Both the position numbers and the translations under genes were made by a program. From assembly GCA_027625915.1 (NCBI GenBank), contig JANTQA010000048.1, positions 434,001 to 498,000 on the forward strand: 64,000 nt of DNA, given 5' to 3'. Below are positions 1-11,556 of the stretch, piece after piece. Under the pieces are notes generated by a model, which was not told the origin of the DNA, did not search any database, and saw only the letters and a program-made list of their open reading frames with translations. Numbering within the stretch: position 1 is the stretch's first letter; every line of letters starts with the position of its first letter. Source of the DNA: Anaeramoeba flamelloides. Lineage: Eukaryota > Metamonada > Anaeramoebidae.

Positions 1-83
1 CAAAAAATAATCATACCCAAATAACTATTTTTGTTCATACTTCCCTTCAATAATTGAAAGTGTGATCAAAAAAAAAAACAAAA

Positions 84-1193
84 ATGGCCAAAACAATTTA
101 TGCTACTCACGGGAGTTGTTACTTGGAGGATCCCGAACTTGAAGACTATCAGTGCATGTGTAAATTTCCTAGTGGCGTTCGGGTGTACGAATATTTTTTT
201 CTAGTAATCTCGATCCTGACATTTTTGGTGTGTTCTTACCTACTGATTGGTATTTGGCAAATTGTGCGAAAGAATAGGCAATACTTTATCTTTTTGAAAT
301 TAAAAATCTTGTCTCTGTCTGTTACTCTGCTGTTTTCGGTGATTGGGGCCATCTACTATGGATACGATCCACACCGATGCGAAAGGGCGATTGACCCGAT
401 ACTGGAATCTATTTTGTATGGCATGGGAATTTGCTTACCAGGGATTCTTCTTGTAGTCATCATTTTACGTTGGATTGACTTGTTAAAGGCCTCCTTTACA
501 CAGCAAAAGCATGCACTTTTCAAGCCTGCAACTAAAAGATTCTTTTTCTCATTTATGGCTTTTTGGTTTATTTTTGAGATCTTTTGCAGAGTGTTCTGGG
601 CTGGCTCAACTTATTATATTTACTCCAGCTGGTGCTGCCTTTACACCATTATTTGTTTTATTGGCTTTTTGATCATTGGAACAAAGTTGAACAGAAAGCT
701 TCTGTATGGCGCAAAGCTCTCAGGATCAATCGATGAGAAAAGAAGAAGCCAAATCAACCAAATATATAAAGTTGCCGTCACCGGTTCATTGGTATGCATC
801 GCAATTTTTGTCGAGTCTTTAATTGCCATGGTGATCAGTTGCTTTAATAATGATAAATGTGGCCTTGCAATGGAATTTCTTTGGAAATTTGAGGAATATG
901 TTATCGTTTGGATCTACATTTGGCTCGCCTGGAAAGGAAATTGCAACCTTAAAAACCTGAAAAAAACACAGAAACCATCAGTGAAAACAAAACCAAATCT
1001 CGAATTGGTTGAACAGAAAAGTGATCTTGAAGAAACCAGCTCTTCAAATTTTGAAAATAATTCAAGAAATAATTCTAATTCTAATACTAATTCAAATTCT
1101 AATTCTGATTCAAATACAAAGAATCCCGAAGGCTCTACAAATTCCAATAAACCTTCTACTATTTCTGAAAAATCTTCAGATTCTGTGAATTAA
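84..1193 (+). CDS. Seven-helix receptor-like membrane protein
   Basis: Single-exon 369-residue protein. A short Cys-containing N terminus (C12, C24, C26) precedes about seven hydrophobic helices near residues 37-58, 74-93, 113-130, 153-172, 181-199, 230-251 and 264-283. A soluble tail (284-369) follows, with a Lys stretch and then an Asn/Ser-rich run around 321-350. The order and the short loops resemble the seven-helix THH1/TOM1/TOM3-like group of eukaryotic membrane proteins, but I see no diagnostic motif, so the family is open. The start is favoured because the ATG directly follows an A-rich tract and is followed by GCC. The upstream promoter is mostly outside the window. The Asn/Ser tail is typical low-complexity expansion of AT-rich protist genomes. 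The reading frame is certainly real; function is unknown. Confidence 0.85.
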   Translation: MAKTIYATHGSCYLEDPELEDYQCMCKFPSGVRVYEYFFLVISILTFLVCSYLLIGIWQIVRKNRQYFIFLKLKILSLSVTLLFSVIGAIYYGYDPHRCERAIDPILESILYGMGICLPGILLVVIILRWIDLLKASFTQQKHALFKPATKRFFFSFMAFWFIFEIFCRVFWAGSTYYIYSSWCCLYTIICFIGFLIIGTKLNRKLLYGAKLSGSIDEKRRSQINQIYKVAVTGSLVCIAIFVESLIAMVISCFNNDKCGLAMEFLWKFEEYVIVWIYIWLAWKGNCNLKNLKKTQKPSVKTKPNLELVEQKSDLEETSSSNFENNSRNNSNSNTNSNSNSDSNTKNPEGSTNSNKPSTISEKSSDSVN

Positions 1194-1489
1194 ATAAACT
1201 CCTTTTTATGATAAGTTTTTCGCACCTTAATAGTAAAATTTGGTAAATTCTTTTTTTTACTCTCACTAAAATAACCCATCTAAACCCAGGTTGCAAATTT
1301 AAAAGCGGTGATTTTTTTTTCTTGCAAACTTTCACATTAAATGATCAAAGAAACTGATCATAGACAATAAGTAAATATGGTTTTGATTTCTAAATGTTAA
1401 AATTATTATCAAAAAAGAAATTCTTAAAAGAAAGATCAAATGGAAATTTTTCTCGAAACAATAAAAAAATTCGAAACAAAAATTGAGAG

Positions 1490-1725
1490 AACTTAAGGAC
1501 TATTCATGAAATTCAACAAATTGTCTCTACAGAATTTGTTCCAAACTCATTTAAAATGTAAATGCATGTGATATTTAAAATATTCTCCAATTTGGATCAA
1601 AAAATCATTTTATGTTATTTTTTATCGTAAAAAAATGAAACAAAAAATTTTGAGATACCTAAACCCAAATACACCTTGTTAAGGAAAGTGAAAATGAAAA
1701 TGAAAAATAATTACAATTTTTTAAC
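1490..1725 (-). repeat. Dispersed repeat, pair with 47500-47735
   Basis: The reverse complement of this stretch aligns over about 200 bases with 47500-47735, including a shared block reading TGATTTTTTGATCCAAATTG and a conserved TTGGGTTTAGGTATCT-like block. The ends are not defined by inverted repeats that I can see. It is probably a fragment of a decayed mobile element. Confidence 0.6.
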
Positions 1726-2944
1726 ATTTAAAAAACTTCTCAATAAAAAAATTTAAATCTAAATGATAGTATTGTCAATCATCAAAAATCATTGAGCCAG
1801 GTTGAATTGTTACTTTTTCTCCACAAACTATATAACTGTTTCATCCCTACTGTGAAAATTTATAAGATATGTAAATTGGCTGTCTATTATAAATTTTTTT
1901 TTTTTTGAAATAGAAAATTCAATTTTGATCCAAAAGATAAATATTTCAACTTCTTTTACTTCATTCGAGTTATTTTTTCGATAAAAATCAAGACATAAAT
2001 TAAATTTTCTCAAGCAAAGAAATCACAGAAACCGGAGTAACATGGAAATGTTTTTCGATCTTTGTTTTTAAATGTAAAAAACCCTTATTGTAATATTTTG
2101 GATATTTAAGATCCATATTTATATAAGTTTTTTAAAAGAATTTGTTTATTAATTTTCAGAACCGAAAAATGGATAATTTATTATTTTATCTTCTATTATA
2201 AATATTGGTTTTGAATGAACTTTAATAACTATTTTACAGTTTTTTGCACAAAAAAAGAGTTTCAGAATAGAAAATCAATTTCTAGATCTTATATAATTTC
2301 AAAGTAGGGATCGGAATACTATATTAATTATTATAAGTGGGTAAGATTCTATATTATATATATATATTTTTTGGTTCTTTTTGTTTTTCCTTGAATTAAA
2401 TCTCCCCATCATGACTAAGAGGAAAGTGTCTCCTAGAATTGTTTTTGGAACAACATGATCCATGCCATACACACCACATATTTAATGCTTTTTTGATAAT
2501 TTTTTTTTATTTGGATCGTTTCTAGTAATACCCAATTTTTTGTATCAAGAGAAATTGGGCTGAAGGTGTGTTAGTAAAGGTTTTGAAGTATTTTTCCTAA
2601 CAGGATCTTTTGAGAAATTAAATTTGCAAAAATTTGTCAGTTTTTTTTATTTTTTAAAAAAATATGGTGGGTAAGTTGAGTAAAAATGATCTTTCTTTTT
2701 TGGGAAATGGGAATTTTAGTGGATATAGATAAGACAAAACCACTTTATCGTACACACTATTCAAAAAATGTCTTTATTTTAAAATAACAAAGGTACTAGT
2801 CATCCAAAATTTTCACTTTTCTCCTTATTGATATTTGAAGTCAATTTTAATAACCATATCAACTCAACACCCAAAGAAAAAAAGAATAGAAAAGGGGATA
2901 TCATGTGTAAGGTTTCTAAAAATTGTTTTTAATTGAAATTTTCT

Positions 2945-3060
2945 CAAAAAGTCGATTTTAGTCAACGTTCTTTTTCATTTTTTGTTACTACAGAAACGAA
3001 ACTGAAAAATTTTGACATTTTTTATTTCTTAGATCCGACTGAATAAAAATTCGTGAGATT
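2945..3060 (-). repeat. Dispersed repeat, pair with 46085-46170
   Basis: Read in reverse it begins AAATCTCACGAATTTTTATT and continues into a GATCTAA block, matching AAATCTCATAAATTTTTGTC and following bases at 46090. Short and diverged; no ends are defined. Confidence 0.45.
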
Positions 3061-3266
3061 TAAGAACTATGTAACTTTTATAAAAACACATAATACTTTA
3101 CTTTTCGAACTCAAATGTAGTCCTTAAAAAATTTTTTTTCTAAAAAAATGGAAAAATAAGTAAAATAATTAACAAAAACATTTTTATTTTGAATATTTCT
3201 CAAAAGACCATGGGGTTTAAACACAAAATTGGTTTGAACACACACATACACACACCCACCTACCCA

Positions 3267-3269
<3 letters not shown>

Positions 3270-3305
<36 letters not shown>
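3270..3305. repeat. (TA)n microsatellite
   Basis: About 18 uninterrupted TA units, preceded by a CA-rich stretch from 3239. Confidence 0.95.
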
Positions 3306-3308
<3 letters not shown>

Positions 3309-4626
3309 TTGAACACCAGAATAGAGATTATTTAGGATAATATATAAAAAAAAAATAAAAATTTAGAGTTTTTATTTAACAAAGGGATTTTGAGCCTTAA
3401 ACATAGTTATTTTGAATACAGAAAAAAAAAATTCATTTTTTTTATAATTATTCAACAGAGGCAATTCAATGAAATTATCCATAATTTCTCCGAAACTCTA
3501 AATTTAAGATTATTTCTTGAATTTACCTTTGTAAAAAAAAGTGAAATAAAGTTTCTAATTGGCAAAATTACAGAAAATGAAAAGTAAAATCATTTAATGG
3601 AAGAACCAAATTATCTCCAAAAAAGCTCTAACCATTTCAATAATTTAGTATTTTTGATTTTTTTTATTAATTCAATTGGAAAACATATGATGAATTATTT
3701 TTTGAAGTAAATTTGTTTATTCTATTATTTGATTTTATTCTTCTTTTTTCGGTAATTTTTCCAATTAAAAACTACGTTTCACATATTTTCCTGAATTTTT
3801 AGTGTTAATTTATGTAATTATGACTCCACTTCTAATCAAAACATAAATTGAAAGAAATTTTAATTCATGTTTGAAAAAAAAAAGTAAAATTTAATATCTT
3901 ATAGGTGTTTCTTTCAAAATGAATTCTGAATACACATGACCCTTTTCATCATAATAATGTGATTTTCAAATCGACTATATTCTTGTAAAAAAGTTAACAT
4001 TTAGCTGGTTCTGATAAATTTTGGTGTTATTTAGGAAAAAAGTTGAAGTAAAAAATCCAAAATAAAGTTTCGAAAATAAAAAAATGATGAAAAATATAAA
4101 TGGTAATTTTTTAACAAGATTTTTGATTATACTCTTGTATACACACTGTTAGTACTAATATTAAAAACTTTATTTGGGGGGTCGAAACCGGTTAACAAGA
4201 AAAATCACCCGAGTTGCATAGATCTGAGCGTAAAAATTATTCAGATGATGAGTTTTGTCAATTTATATTCTAATAATCAAACCAAGATCATTTCGAAAAA
4301 GTAAAGGAAACCAAACAAGTAAATTATTTTATAATTAAAAGTTAATTATGTTATTTTTTTTAATCACCATGTACCATTTTTTTACATTATTATTTTTTTT
4401 TATTCTTCTAGTATTTTATACATAATAAATACTTGATTCATCAGGACTATGTTACATATATAAACTGAAAAAAATATTAAGAAAAAAGATTGTTCAATAA
4501 CAACTTTGATTCTAGTAATCTATATATTATATTATTAATCTTTTGGAAATATAATACATAAGTAATTTGATTATTATTGATTATTTTCAATTATTTAAAA
4601 ATATGATTATACAAAAAGGGAATAAA

Positions 4627-4824
4627 TACAGTCAGTTTCAAATTTAAAGAACAAAATTTCAACGAAATTTAAGGCACAAAAAAATCTCAAATTAAGGAAC
4701 AGAATTTTGAATTGTTTTTTTTACAATTTATTTTACTCGAATCTGAATATTGTACCTTAAAATAAGATTTTTTTGTACCATAATTTTCGTTGAATTTTGT
4801 GCCTTAAAAGTGGAAATGACTGTA
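4627..4824. mobile_element. R1 miniature inverted-repeat element, copy a
   Basis: TA-flanked palindromic element of about 198 bp. It starts TACAGTCAGTTTCA and ends with the inverse ...TGACTGTA. Internal inverted copies of AAGGCACA-like blocks make nearly the whole element foldable. It matches copies at 15801, 26149 and 33204, with more point differences than the 15801 copy. Confidence 0.85.
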
Positions 4825-5259
4825 ATAAACTTTCATTCTTTCTTTTTTTTTTTTTATTTTTTTCATGAAAACGAATAATTAAAAATCAAATAATATCATT
4901 TTTTAAATAGAAATATGTCAGTTTAAATTCAAAAAATGTGATTATTGTACTCAATATTATGAAAATATAAATCACTTTATTTGGTATTATGAAAGATATA
5001 AATTTATCAGAATCAAATGGAAAAAAAAATAGCAAAAATTTTAGAAAAAAACGTATATTTAAAATGTTATTCTTAGAAAAAATACCCAAAAGCTCCTTAA
5101 TCTGGTTAATCAAAATTACGAAATTTATTTTTCTTGTCGAGAATTTTTCATCAAAGCTCTTATGGTTAGAAAACTTTTGGTAATAAAGAAAAAATGAAAA
5201 TAAAAAAAATTGAAAATAAAAAATTTATAAAATAGTAAAAAAATATACAAATTCGGGTA

Positions 5260-5745
5260 CATAGTGCCCCAAATGTCCCACTCTGAGAGCTAGTGCCTAG
5301 GTTTTTTTTAATTTAAAAGAATTGATTTCAATATTTGATTTTTCTCCATTCTTTTGAATTTTAAAAAAAAAAAACTCTTCGGAGTCGTGGAATACCAATT
5401 TATTAATCACAATTTGTGGAATCTTATTATTAATAATCTTTCTATTGGGTTTTTACTCCTCCTGTTTCTGGGGACGTGTCGTCAAGTGCCCTAGAGTGCC
5501 TAGGTTTTCTTGAGTTTTTCTGTTTCATTTGTTAAATCTATCGATTTTACCAATAAAAAGAAAACTCAAGAAAACCTAATTGCGCTTTTTTTTAATACAA
5601 GAAATTAAAAGAAAATTTTTGAAATTTTCTTTTTATTTCTCAAATTAAAAAAAAGCTAACGGCAGTTTTCCAGAATTCGAAAGAATTTAGTAAAATCAAG
5701 TATTTTACTCAATTCTTTCAAATCCTGAAAAACCTAACGACAGTG
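5260..5745. repeat. Modular palindrome array A
   Basis: A string of separate palindromes joined by short connectors. One spans 5501-5579, with arms TAGGTTTTCTTGAGTTTTTC and its inverse. A second spans 5665-5731, with arms beginning GTTTTCCAGAATTC. A short third one lies between them near 5600-5650. Connectors include GTGCCTAGG and CTAACGGCAG. The same palindromes and connectors recur at 17630-18985. There is no coding capacity. It may be a foldback-type element, but no target duplication was identified. Confidence 0.6.
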
Positions 5746-6930
5746 GATAATTTTTAATTTGGTCATGTAAATGGTATAATATTTTTTTACTTTAATGTTT
5801 TAATTATTTTTCTTCTTCTCTTTTTTATTTAGTAAATTTTCTTTGATTACTCCTTTCTCACAATAAATAAAGAAATATGTCATTTTCATAAAAATGGGTT
5901 TTTAGATGACAAATACTCGAAGTGAGATTTACTAAAAATAAAAAAAAAAATTCAAATTTTCTTTTTTTTTTTCAAAATACTAACCAAATCTAAAAGGATC
6001 AGATCTTTTGTCAAAAAATTTCATTGAAAAAAATGAATTCTTTTAAAAATGATAACTTATTTCTCTAAGTTGATAAATGACTTTTTTTCCAACAATATTT
6101 ATATCCTTTTGTACGGAAGTAGTCAATTACATTTGTTAAAAAAATCAAACAAGATTTGTGGTTCACTGAACAGGCCATTTTAAGAATCACCTTTCCAGCT
6201 GAACAATGCTGAAATTGTGTGATAAAAATACCTTTTGAAAGTATTCTATAATCACACTTACATTCAGACACCTAGAAATATTTTTCAACACAAATGTTAA
6301 ATATTGACTATTTCAAAACATTTTTAACAATTTTACCTTCTTCGAAGATCCCAAAAAATTTGATTTTAATATTTCTTAATTTCCATTTCAAAACTTTAAA
6401 CACCAAACCAATTCCCACTACAGTTCTAAATATTTGTTCAGTCACTTTTACAAGTTTCAAATCTTTTAAAATTTGTTCTTGTGCTTGAAAACCCCAAAAA
6501 GTCAATTTGTTATGGAAAAATTCATAAAAGTCATTTTTCATTGAAAAACTTATTTTTTGTCTTTTTTTAAACTTTGGAATTAATACTTTTTTTATCCGAT
6601 TTCTTCAGAATAAAAATTCTTTTTGAGAAGTGAATGTAAAATAACATATAAACTCAATACACACTAGGGAGAAAAGGTAGTCTTAAATAAGAAAAGTGAC
6701 AAATAGGAAAAAATTTTCCAACATTATTAGAGAAAAATATTTTTATCAAAATCTTGTAATTCACAACTCCAAATGAACACAAAACAAACCTCAAAAAAAG
6801 TCATAAAATACGTATGTTCGGAAGGCCTCTTATTGTGTAAGCACCTTATAGGTAAATTTCACTTTTATTTTAGTTGATAAAAATACAATTAGACTTTTTT
6901 CTCAAACATCATTTTACATTTTTTTGACAT

Positions 6931-6955
6931 TTTTTTTTTTTTTTTTTTTTTTTTT
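6931..6955 (+). promoter_or_regulatory. T tract just upstream of a start codon
   Basis: An uninterrupted T run ends 18 bases before the ATG at 6974. Long homopolymer tracts sit just upstream of several genes here (A tract before 84, A tract before 11557). A promoter or nucleosome-excluding role is inferred by analogy only. Confidence 0.3.
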
Positions 6956-6973
6956 GATTTTCGAAAAATAATA

Positions 6974-8511
6974 ATGGGAATTCAATATCAATTAAAATCA
7001 CCAAAACTTGGTGCATTTCTCATATTTCTTGTCTCACACATTGTAGGTTTAGCTATGCTTGCAATTTTCAATTATGCTGGAGGCCACGACTTTTTCCATT
7101 TATATTATTTAACAATTTTAGGTTATTATGTTTTTTGTTCAATTGTGCTTGCTCATTACTATCCAACTGAAAAAACGCCAAACTATTATGGGCTTTTTAG
7201 GCATGTAATTGCAATTATTCTTGGTAACTAGTCTTGATTAAAAAAATAAAAAAAAAAACAAGTAACAAGAAAAAAGAAAAAAGAAAAAATTAAAAAATAA
7301 CAAAAAACAAAAAACAAAAAAAAAATTTTCTTTTTTACCCATAGGCACACAATTCTATTTTTTAAATCAAGAGATCTTTTTAAAATGGTTTAATGTTCCC
7401 GAAAAGTATACCTTACCAGGCCACTTTACATGGATTGTATTCGGATTTTGGTTTGGAGCTTTTGAAGATACCTTTTTTAAGGGTAAAATCACTTCTTTTC
7501 TAAAGAAACGTGCCTTTGCACCTTTGTTTTGGATTTTAGTTATTTGGGTTTGCTGGATCATCACCTTCTATGCTTACTGTGGTGGCCATGGTGATTACAA
7601 TAATCTTAGGCTTCAAAGAACTCTTGCAATTCTTCAGGTAATTATTTTGTACTTTTTTCTTTTCTGTTTTTTCGGAACAAGAACCGCCTCACAACTTCTC
7701 TTTTTTCATATTTTTCTCCTTTTAATTTTTTTTTTAATTTTCTTTTTTCTTGTTCTGTATTGTTGAACTTTTTTTCTTTTACGTTTGTTGTTTTTTTTTT
7801 GTTCTTTTTTTGTGTTTGGTAAAACCCCGAAACCCTCATTCCCCACTTTGGTAATAATAGTGGATCATTATGCTTACACTCTCTACGGGAATTCATTTTG
7901 GTGGCTACATTAGCACAAGCAAAAAGCATTGGTTTGTGCTTGGCCTTATAACTTTGTCACAGGCAGTTGCAGTCGGAACCGTCCTTGCCTTTATTTGGTA
8001 TGGTATGTTTGTGCTTGCTTGGCCTAATCTTGATCGAGCTACTTTGTGGCACCACGTCTTGTACGCAGGAACATGCCCCTTACAGCCAATTATTATTCTT
8101 GGAATTTTCACTAATAACTTTAAAAACACATTCCCGGCAACTTCTTTCAAACTCGCCCTTTTCAGGGGAGCACTAATCAACATTTTGACAGTTGTTGTTT
8201 ACTTCTTCTACCATGGCATAGTCTCCTTCATTAACACAATGAGCGAATCAGGAAAACCTTTCTATAAACAAGAAGCCTTAATTTACAATTTCACAATCGC
8301 AATCTTACAACTTACATGGCATTGGTTCCCAGGAAAATTATGGATGGTGAAGCCAGTGGAAATTAAAGAAACAGAGAGCAAAAAAGAAAAGGATCAAGAA
8401 GACGAAGAAGAAAAGGGAAATCTCATGTCTTCTCAAGACGACATAGACTTAAATGAAATCAACCAAGACAGCGATGATGATGAGGAAAAGAAAGAAGAAA
8501 GCGAAAATTAA
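6974..8511 (+). CDS. Multi-pass membrane protein, three exons, unknown family
   Basis: Exons 6974-7223, 7345-7637 and 7861-8511 join in frame (phases 1 and 0) to give 397 residues. Donors are GTAACT and GTAATT; acceptors are CATAG and AATAG. Introns are 121 and 223 bp. Hydrophobic segments occur near residues 14-34, 42-62, 72-90, 107-124, 141-160, 175-195, 203-230, 240-260, 275-300 and 315-335, so nine or ten helices. The acidic, Lys/Glu-rich tail from about 345 is likely cytosolic. His and Gly occur within or between helices (GGHDFFH, CGGHGDY, WHHVLYAG), suggesting a polar site in the membrane. I do not recognise the family. The splice model is strong because the joined protein stays open and hydrophobic across both junctions. 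Confidence 0.85.
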
Positions 8512-9074
8512 ATCTTTTAAATAATCAAGAATATTAAATATTTAAACAATCAAGATTATGAAATATTGGAATATTTAAGTTTCTTTCTTTTAATTTTTAT
8601 TTATTTATTTTTTTATATGAGTATCCTTTTTAAAACATTAAAAAGTTTGGAATTAACTTCTTTATTTCTTTGAGTGTTTTTTTTTTTTTTATAATAATTA
8701 ATTTTGAACTTTCGTTTTGCTTTTTCAATACTAAAAATTTTATTCTTAATAAATAATAAATAATCAGAATATTTTAAAAAATCATTTTTAAAACACTAAT
8801 TTTAAATGAAATGAGATTTTTATATGATTTATTATTCATAAATGAATAGTTACATCAATGATTTTATGGTAATATAATTTGTTTTTATTTTTAATAATTC
8901 ATTTAATTTGGATTTTGTTTGGTGGTTAGTATAGAATATCTATACGAATTAAAAAAAAAAAAAATTGATATATTCAAGATCAAATAAAGTTGTTGCTTTC
9001 ATTTTTTTTTTTTTTTTTGTTATATTAAAGTAAATTAGATTTTTGAAAGTTTTATATTGTTATTCTTTCAACAG

Positions 9075-9665
9075 TTTAAACTGTGTATAAATTTTTGGAA
9101 TTTTGTTTAATTTTATTATATTTTTGTTATTTGTAGTAATAATAAAAAAAAACAAAAAGAGAAATTTTTTTTTTTCTAATTGTTTGCAAATCACACTTTA
9201 CATTCAATTTGGGAATAATTTTGATTTTACAAACTATTTCATTTTTTGTCTTTTTTGTTTTTTTTTTCATTTTCTCTTTTCCAGTTACGATAATCTGTTT
9301 TGTAAAAACTGTAATTTTTTTCATTAGTTGATAGAAGGTTAATGGTGAGTTTGTTTAATTGAAAATCACATACAATTAGTGAATGGTATCGTATCATTCA
9401 TCGATCAACAAGAGTTGGCGAAATTTCAGCAAATTTACTAATAGATTTATTGTTCAGCTCATTTGATTATTATATAAACAACAATTTTTCTTTTGTCCTT
9501 TTATATATTTTTTTTATATTTGAAAGAAAATTATTACATCGAAAAACATTAATACTCATTAATTTGTATGTGGTTTTGGATTAAGTTTGCAAAAATATAA
9601 TTAATTGGGGTTTTATTTTGCCTATTTTTGATTTTGGTCGTGTCCATTTTTTTGGTATGGGGTTT
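9075..9665. mobile_element. R3 (Tc1-type) non-autonomous element, copy a
   Basis: Internal sequence aligns along most of its length with copies at 32272-32810 and 46885-47419, for example TTTTGATTTTACAAACTATT, TTGATAGAAGG and the TGGGGTTTA right end. The left end is diverged. Confidence 0.7.
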
Positions 9666-9879
9666 ATTTTTAAAGTATTAATAAGAAAGCTTAGAATTCA
9701 AATTCTCACCTTTAAAACAATCCTTAGTAATGAGCTTACTCTTGTACCGTTTTCTTCACTAACAAAAAAAAAAAAAAAAAAAAAGACCTAAAGAATTGGC
9801 AATATATAGGATATATTAAGTAAATATATATATATATATTGATTTTAAAAAAAGAAACGAAGTGAATTGGGACAGAAAC

Positions 9880-10100
9880 AGTAAGTGAAAATTGAATATA
9901 CTGATTCCAAAATCAAATAACACCAAAGAACACCAATTATTTATTAATTTGAATTGATAATAATTAAAAACATCTAATATAATGTCAAGTTTCCCTGAAT
10001 CTTGTTTTTCTACCAAAAAAGTATCACATTTTTTGAAAAATGATAATTTTATCAAAAAATAATGAAAAATTCTGAAAGAATTTTTAATACATAAACTAAG
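9880..10100. repeat. Dispersed repeat, pair with 19430-19590
   Basis: Shares TAATGTCAAGTTTCCCTGAA and a following TACCAAAAAAGT block with 19480-19535. Ends are not defined. Confidence 0.5.
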
Positions 10101-10126
10101 TATAATAAAAAGTTTACCATTCTTGT

Positions 10127-10154
<28 letters not shown>
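10127..10154. repeat. (TA)n microsatellite
   Basis: About 14 TA units in a row. Confidence 0.95.
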
Positions 10155-10159
<5 letters not shown>

Positions 10160-10647
10160 GGTACAATTTCAAATTAAGAGTAATAAGATAATATTTAATA
10201 AAGAAAAAATACTTGTGTCTTGAAACCTGTTGTGAATGAGATTAATTCTTTTTATATTTTTTTTAACACTCAAGCCAATTTTAAAACTCAACTTTTTTTA
10301 CCCCCAACTATCACAAGTAACCTCTTTATGATTTCAGTAAAATTAAAAACTTACAATAAACAATAAAAAACTTAAAAATAAAGTGGAAAACTAGGATAAT
10401 TGAAAAAATTAAAGTTTTTAATCTTCTCAAGTAAATTTTTTTTTGGAAAAAGCGAAAAATGTTTTTCAAATTAAAACGAATAGTATGAAAAACATGAACA
10501 ATTTTGACACAAGAGTGCTTAAAAATCTTCAAATTGAATAAATATAAAGATAAACAGCCAATAATTCTCCAACCACTTGCAATTTCAGATAGATCTTAAA
10601 AAAAATCTTCGTTTAAAATTAAAATTTTTTTGTATTTTACACAGAAA

Positions 10648-11220
10648 GTAATCGTAATAATGCGTAACCAAATAACTTAATCTGTGTTTCAAAATATAAG
10701 CCCATACTTTTTTTTTTATCTTGTTCCAATACAACACCCCTTAATAGACGGCAGTCATCCAAAATTCAAATCAATTCTGAAAGTAAGCCCCTTGATATTT
10801 TAATTAAGATTTAAATTATTCATACAATTTGTGGTTAATTTTTCATAATATAAGTCAATTTTTTTGAAATTGTTTGTTTTTTTTTGAGAAATAAAAATTT
10901 TCATAAAAATTTACTCAATTTTTGTAAGTCAAATATTCCTATTTGATCTTTCACTTTTAAATTTTTGTTTTTTTAGATCAAAAAACTTTTCTCTACAATA
11001 TACACTAATTTTTTGAGAAAAATTTTTTCAATTTTGATCCTTTATTTTTTTAATTTCTTTTTAAATTATAGTCCTTTAAGTAACCAATACCATATTTGTA
11101 TAGAGTTTATTATCAGTTTGTTTGATCGGTTGACGTGTAGGTCTTCTAAAACAAAAAAACACTCAGTATATTTTGAAAGATGGATTAAAGTTTTCGACAC
11201 TCTTTATTTTAATAACAGTA
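10648..11220. mobile_element. R4 TA-flanked element, copy a (no nested insert)
   Basis: Long terminal inverted repeats of roughly 50 bp. The left arm contains TTAATCTGTGTTTCAAAATA. The right arm in reverse contains TTTAATCCATCTTTCAAAAT and begins TACTGTTATT. The interior matches the R4 copy at 21116-22296 from both sides of the insert in that copy, so this copy shows the uninterrupted form. The left boundary is approximate. Confidence 0.7.
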
Positions 11221-11530
11221 GGGCTTTACCGAATTTTTTAAGTTGAGTGCTGGGTGTATTAATACCTTGATACGTGTAAAATTATCTTGTTTATGTTAAG
11301 GTATTCTTCAAGTGGCTACAAGAAATTAAATTAACCTTTCAAAAATATATGATAAATCAAAAAAATGGAAGTTTGTTTCATTTTTTTTATAAATTAAAAT
11401 TTTTTTGAATTGTCTTCTTGATTGCAACAAACTTTCAACCAATTTCATTTCAACCTTGTTTTCTCAAAAAAAAAACACACTAACCTCAATTTCTTTACCA
11501 AATCTTGTTTTCACTTCTCTTCATAAAATT

Positions 11531-11548
11531 AAAAAAAAAAAAAAAAAA
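11531..11548 (+). promoter_or_regulatory. A tract just upstream of the SYS1 start
   Basis: An A run ends 8 bases before the ATG. It resembles the A-rich leader before the gene at 84. The role is inferred. Confidence 0.3.
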
Positions 11549-11556
11549 CTTTCTTG

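Larger units (their letters stand above)
1194..6973. other. Gene-free stretch, 5.8 kb
   Basis: No coding region can be supported. It holds a repeat shared with 47500-47735 (1490-1725), one shared with 46085-46170 (2945-3060), a TA microsatellite (3270-3305), an R1 miniature element (4627-4824) and a modular palindrome array (5260-5745). Short open frames here are A/T-rich and overlap on both strands. Confidence 0.7.
8512..11556. other. Gene-free stretch, 3.0 kb
   Basis: It holds an R3 element (about 9075-9665), a repeat shared with 19430-19590 (about 9880-10100), a TA microsatellite (10127-10154) and an R4 element (about 10648-11220). No gene can be supported. Confidence 0.7.

Noticed and set aside
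6294-6541. Mutually antisense frames of 64 and 77 residues
   Set aside because: Low-complexity, A/T-rich, no family features, no splice-compatible neighbours.
9103-9327. Short hydrophobic or Lys-rich frames on both strands
   Set aside because: They lie inside an R3 mobile element copy and consist of A/T runs.
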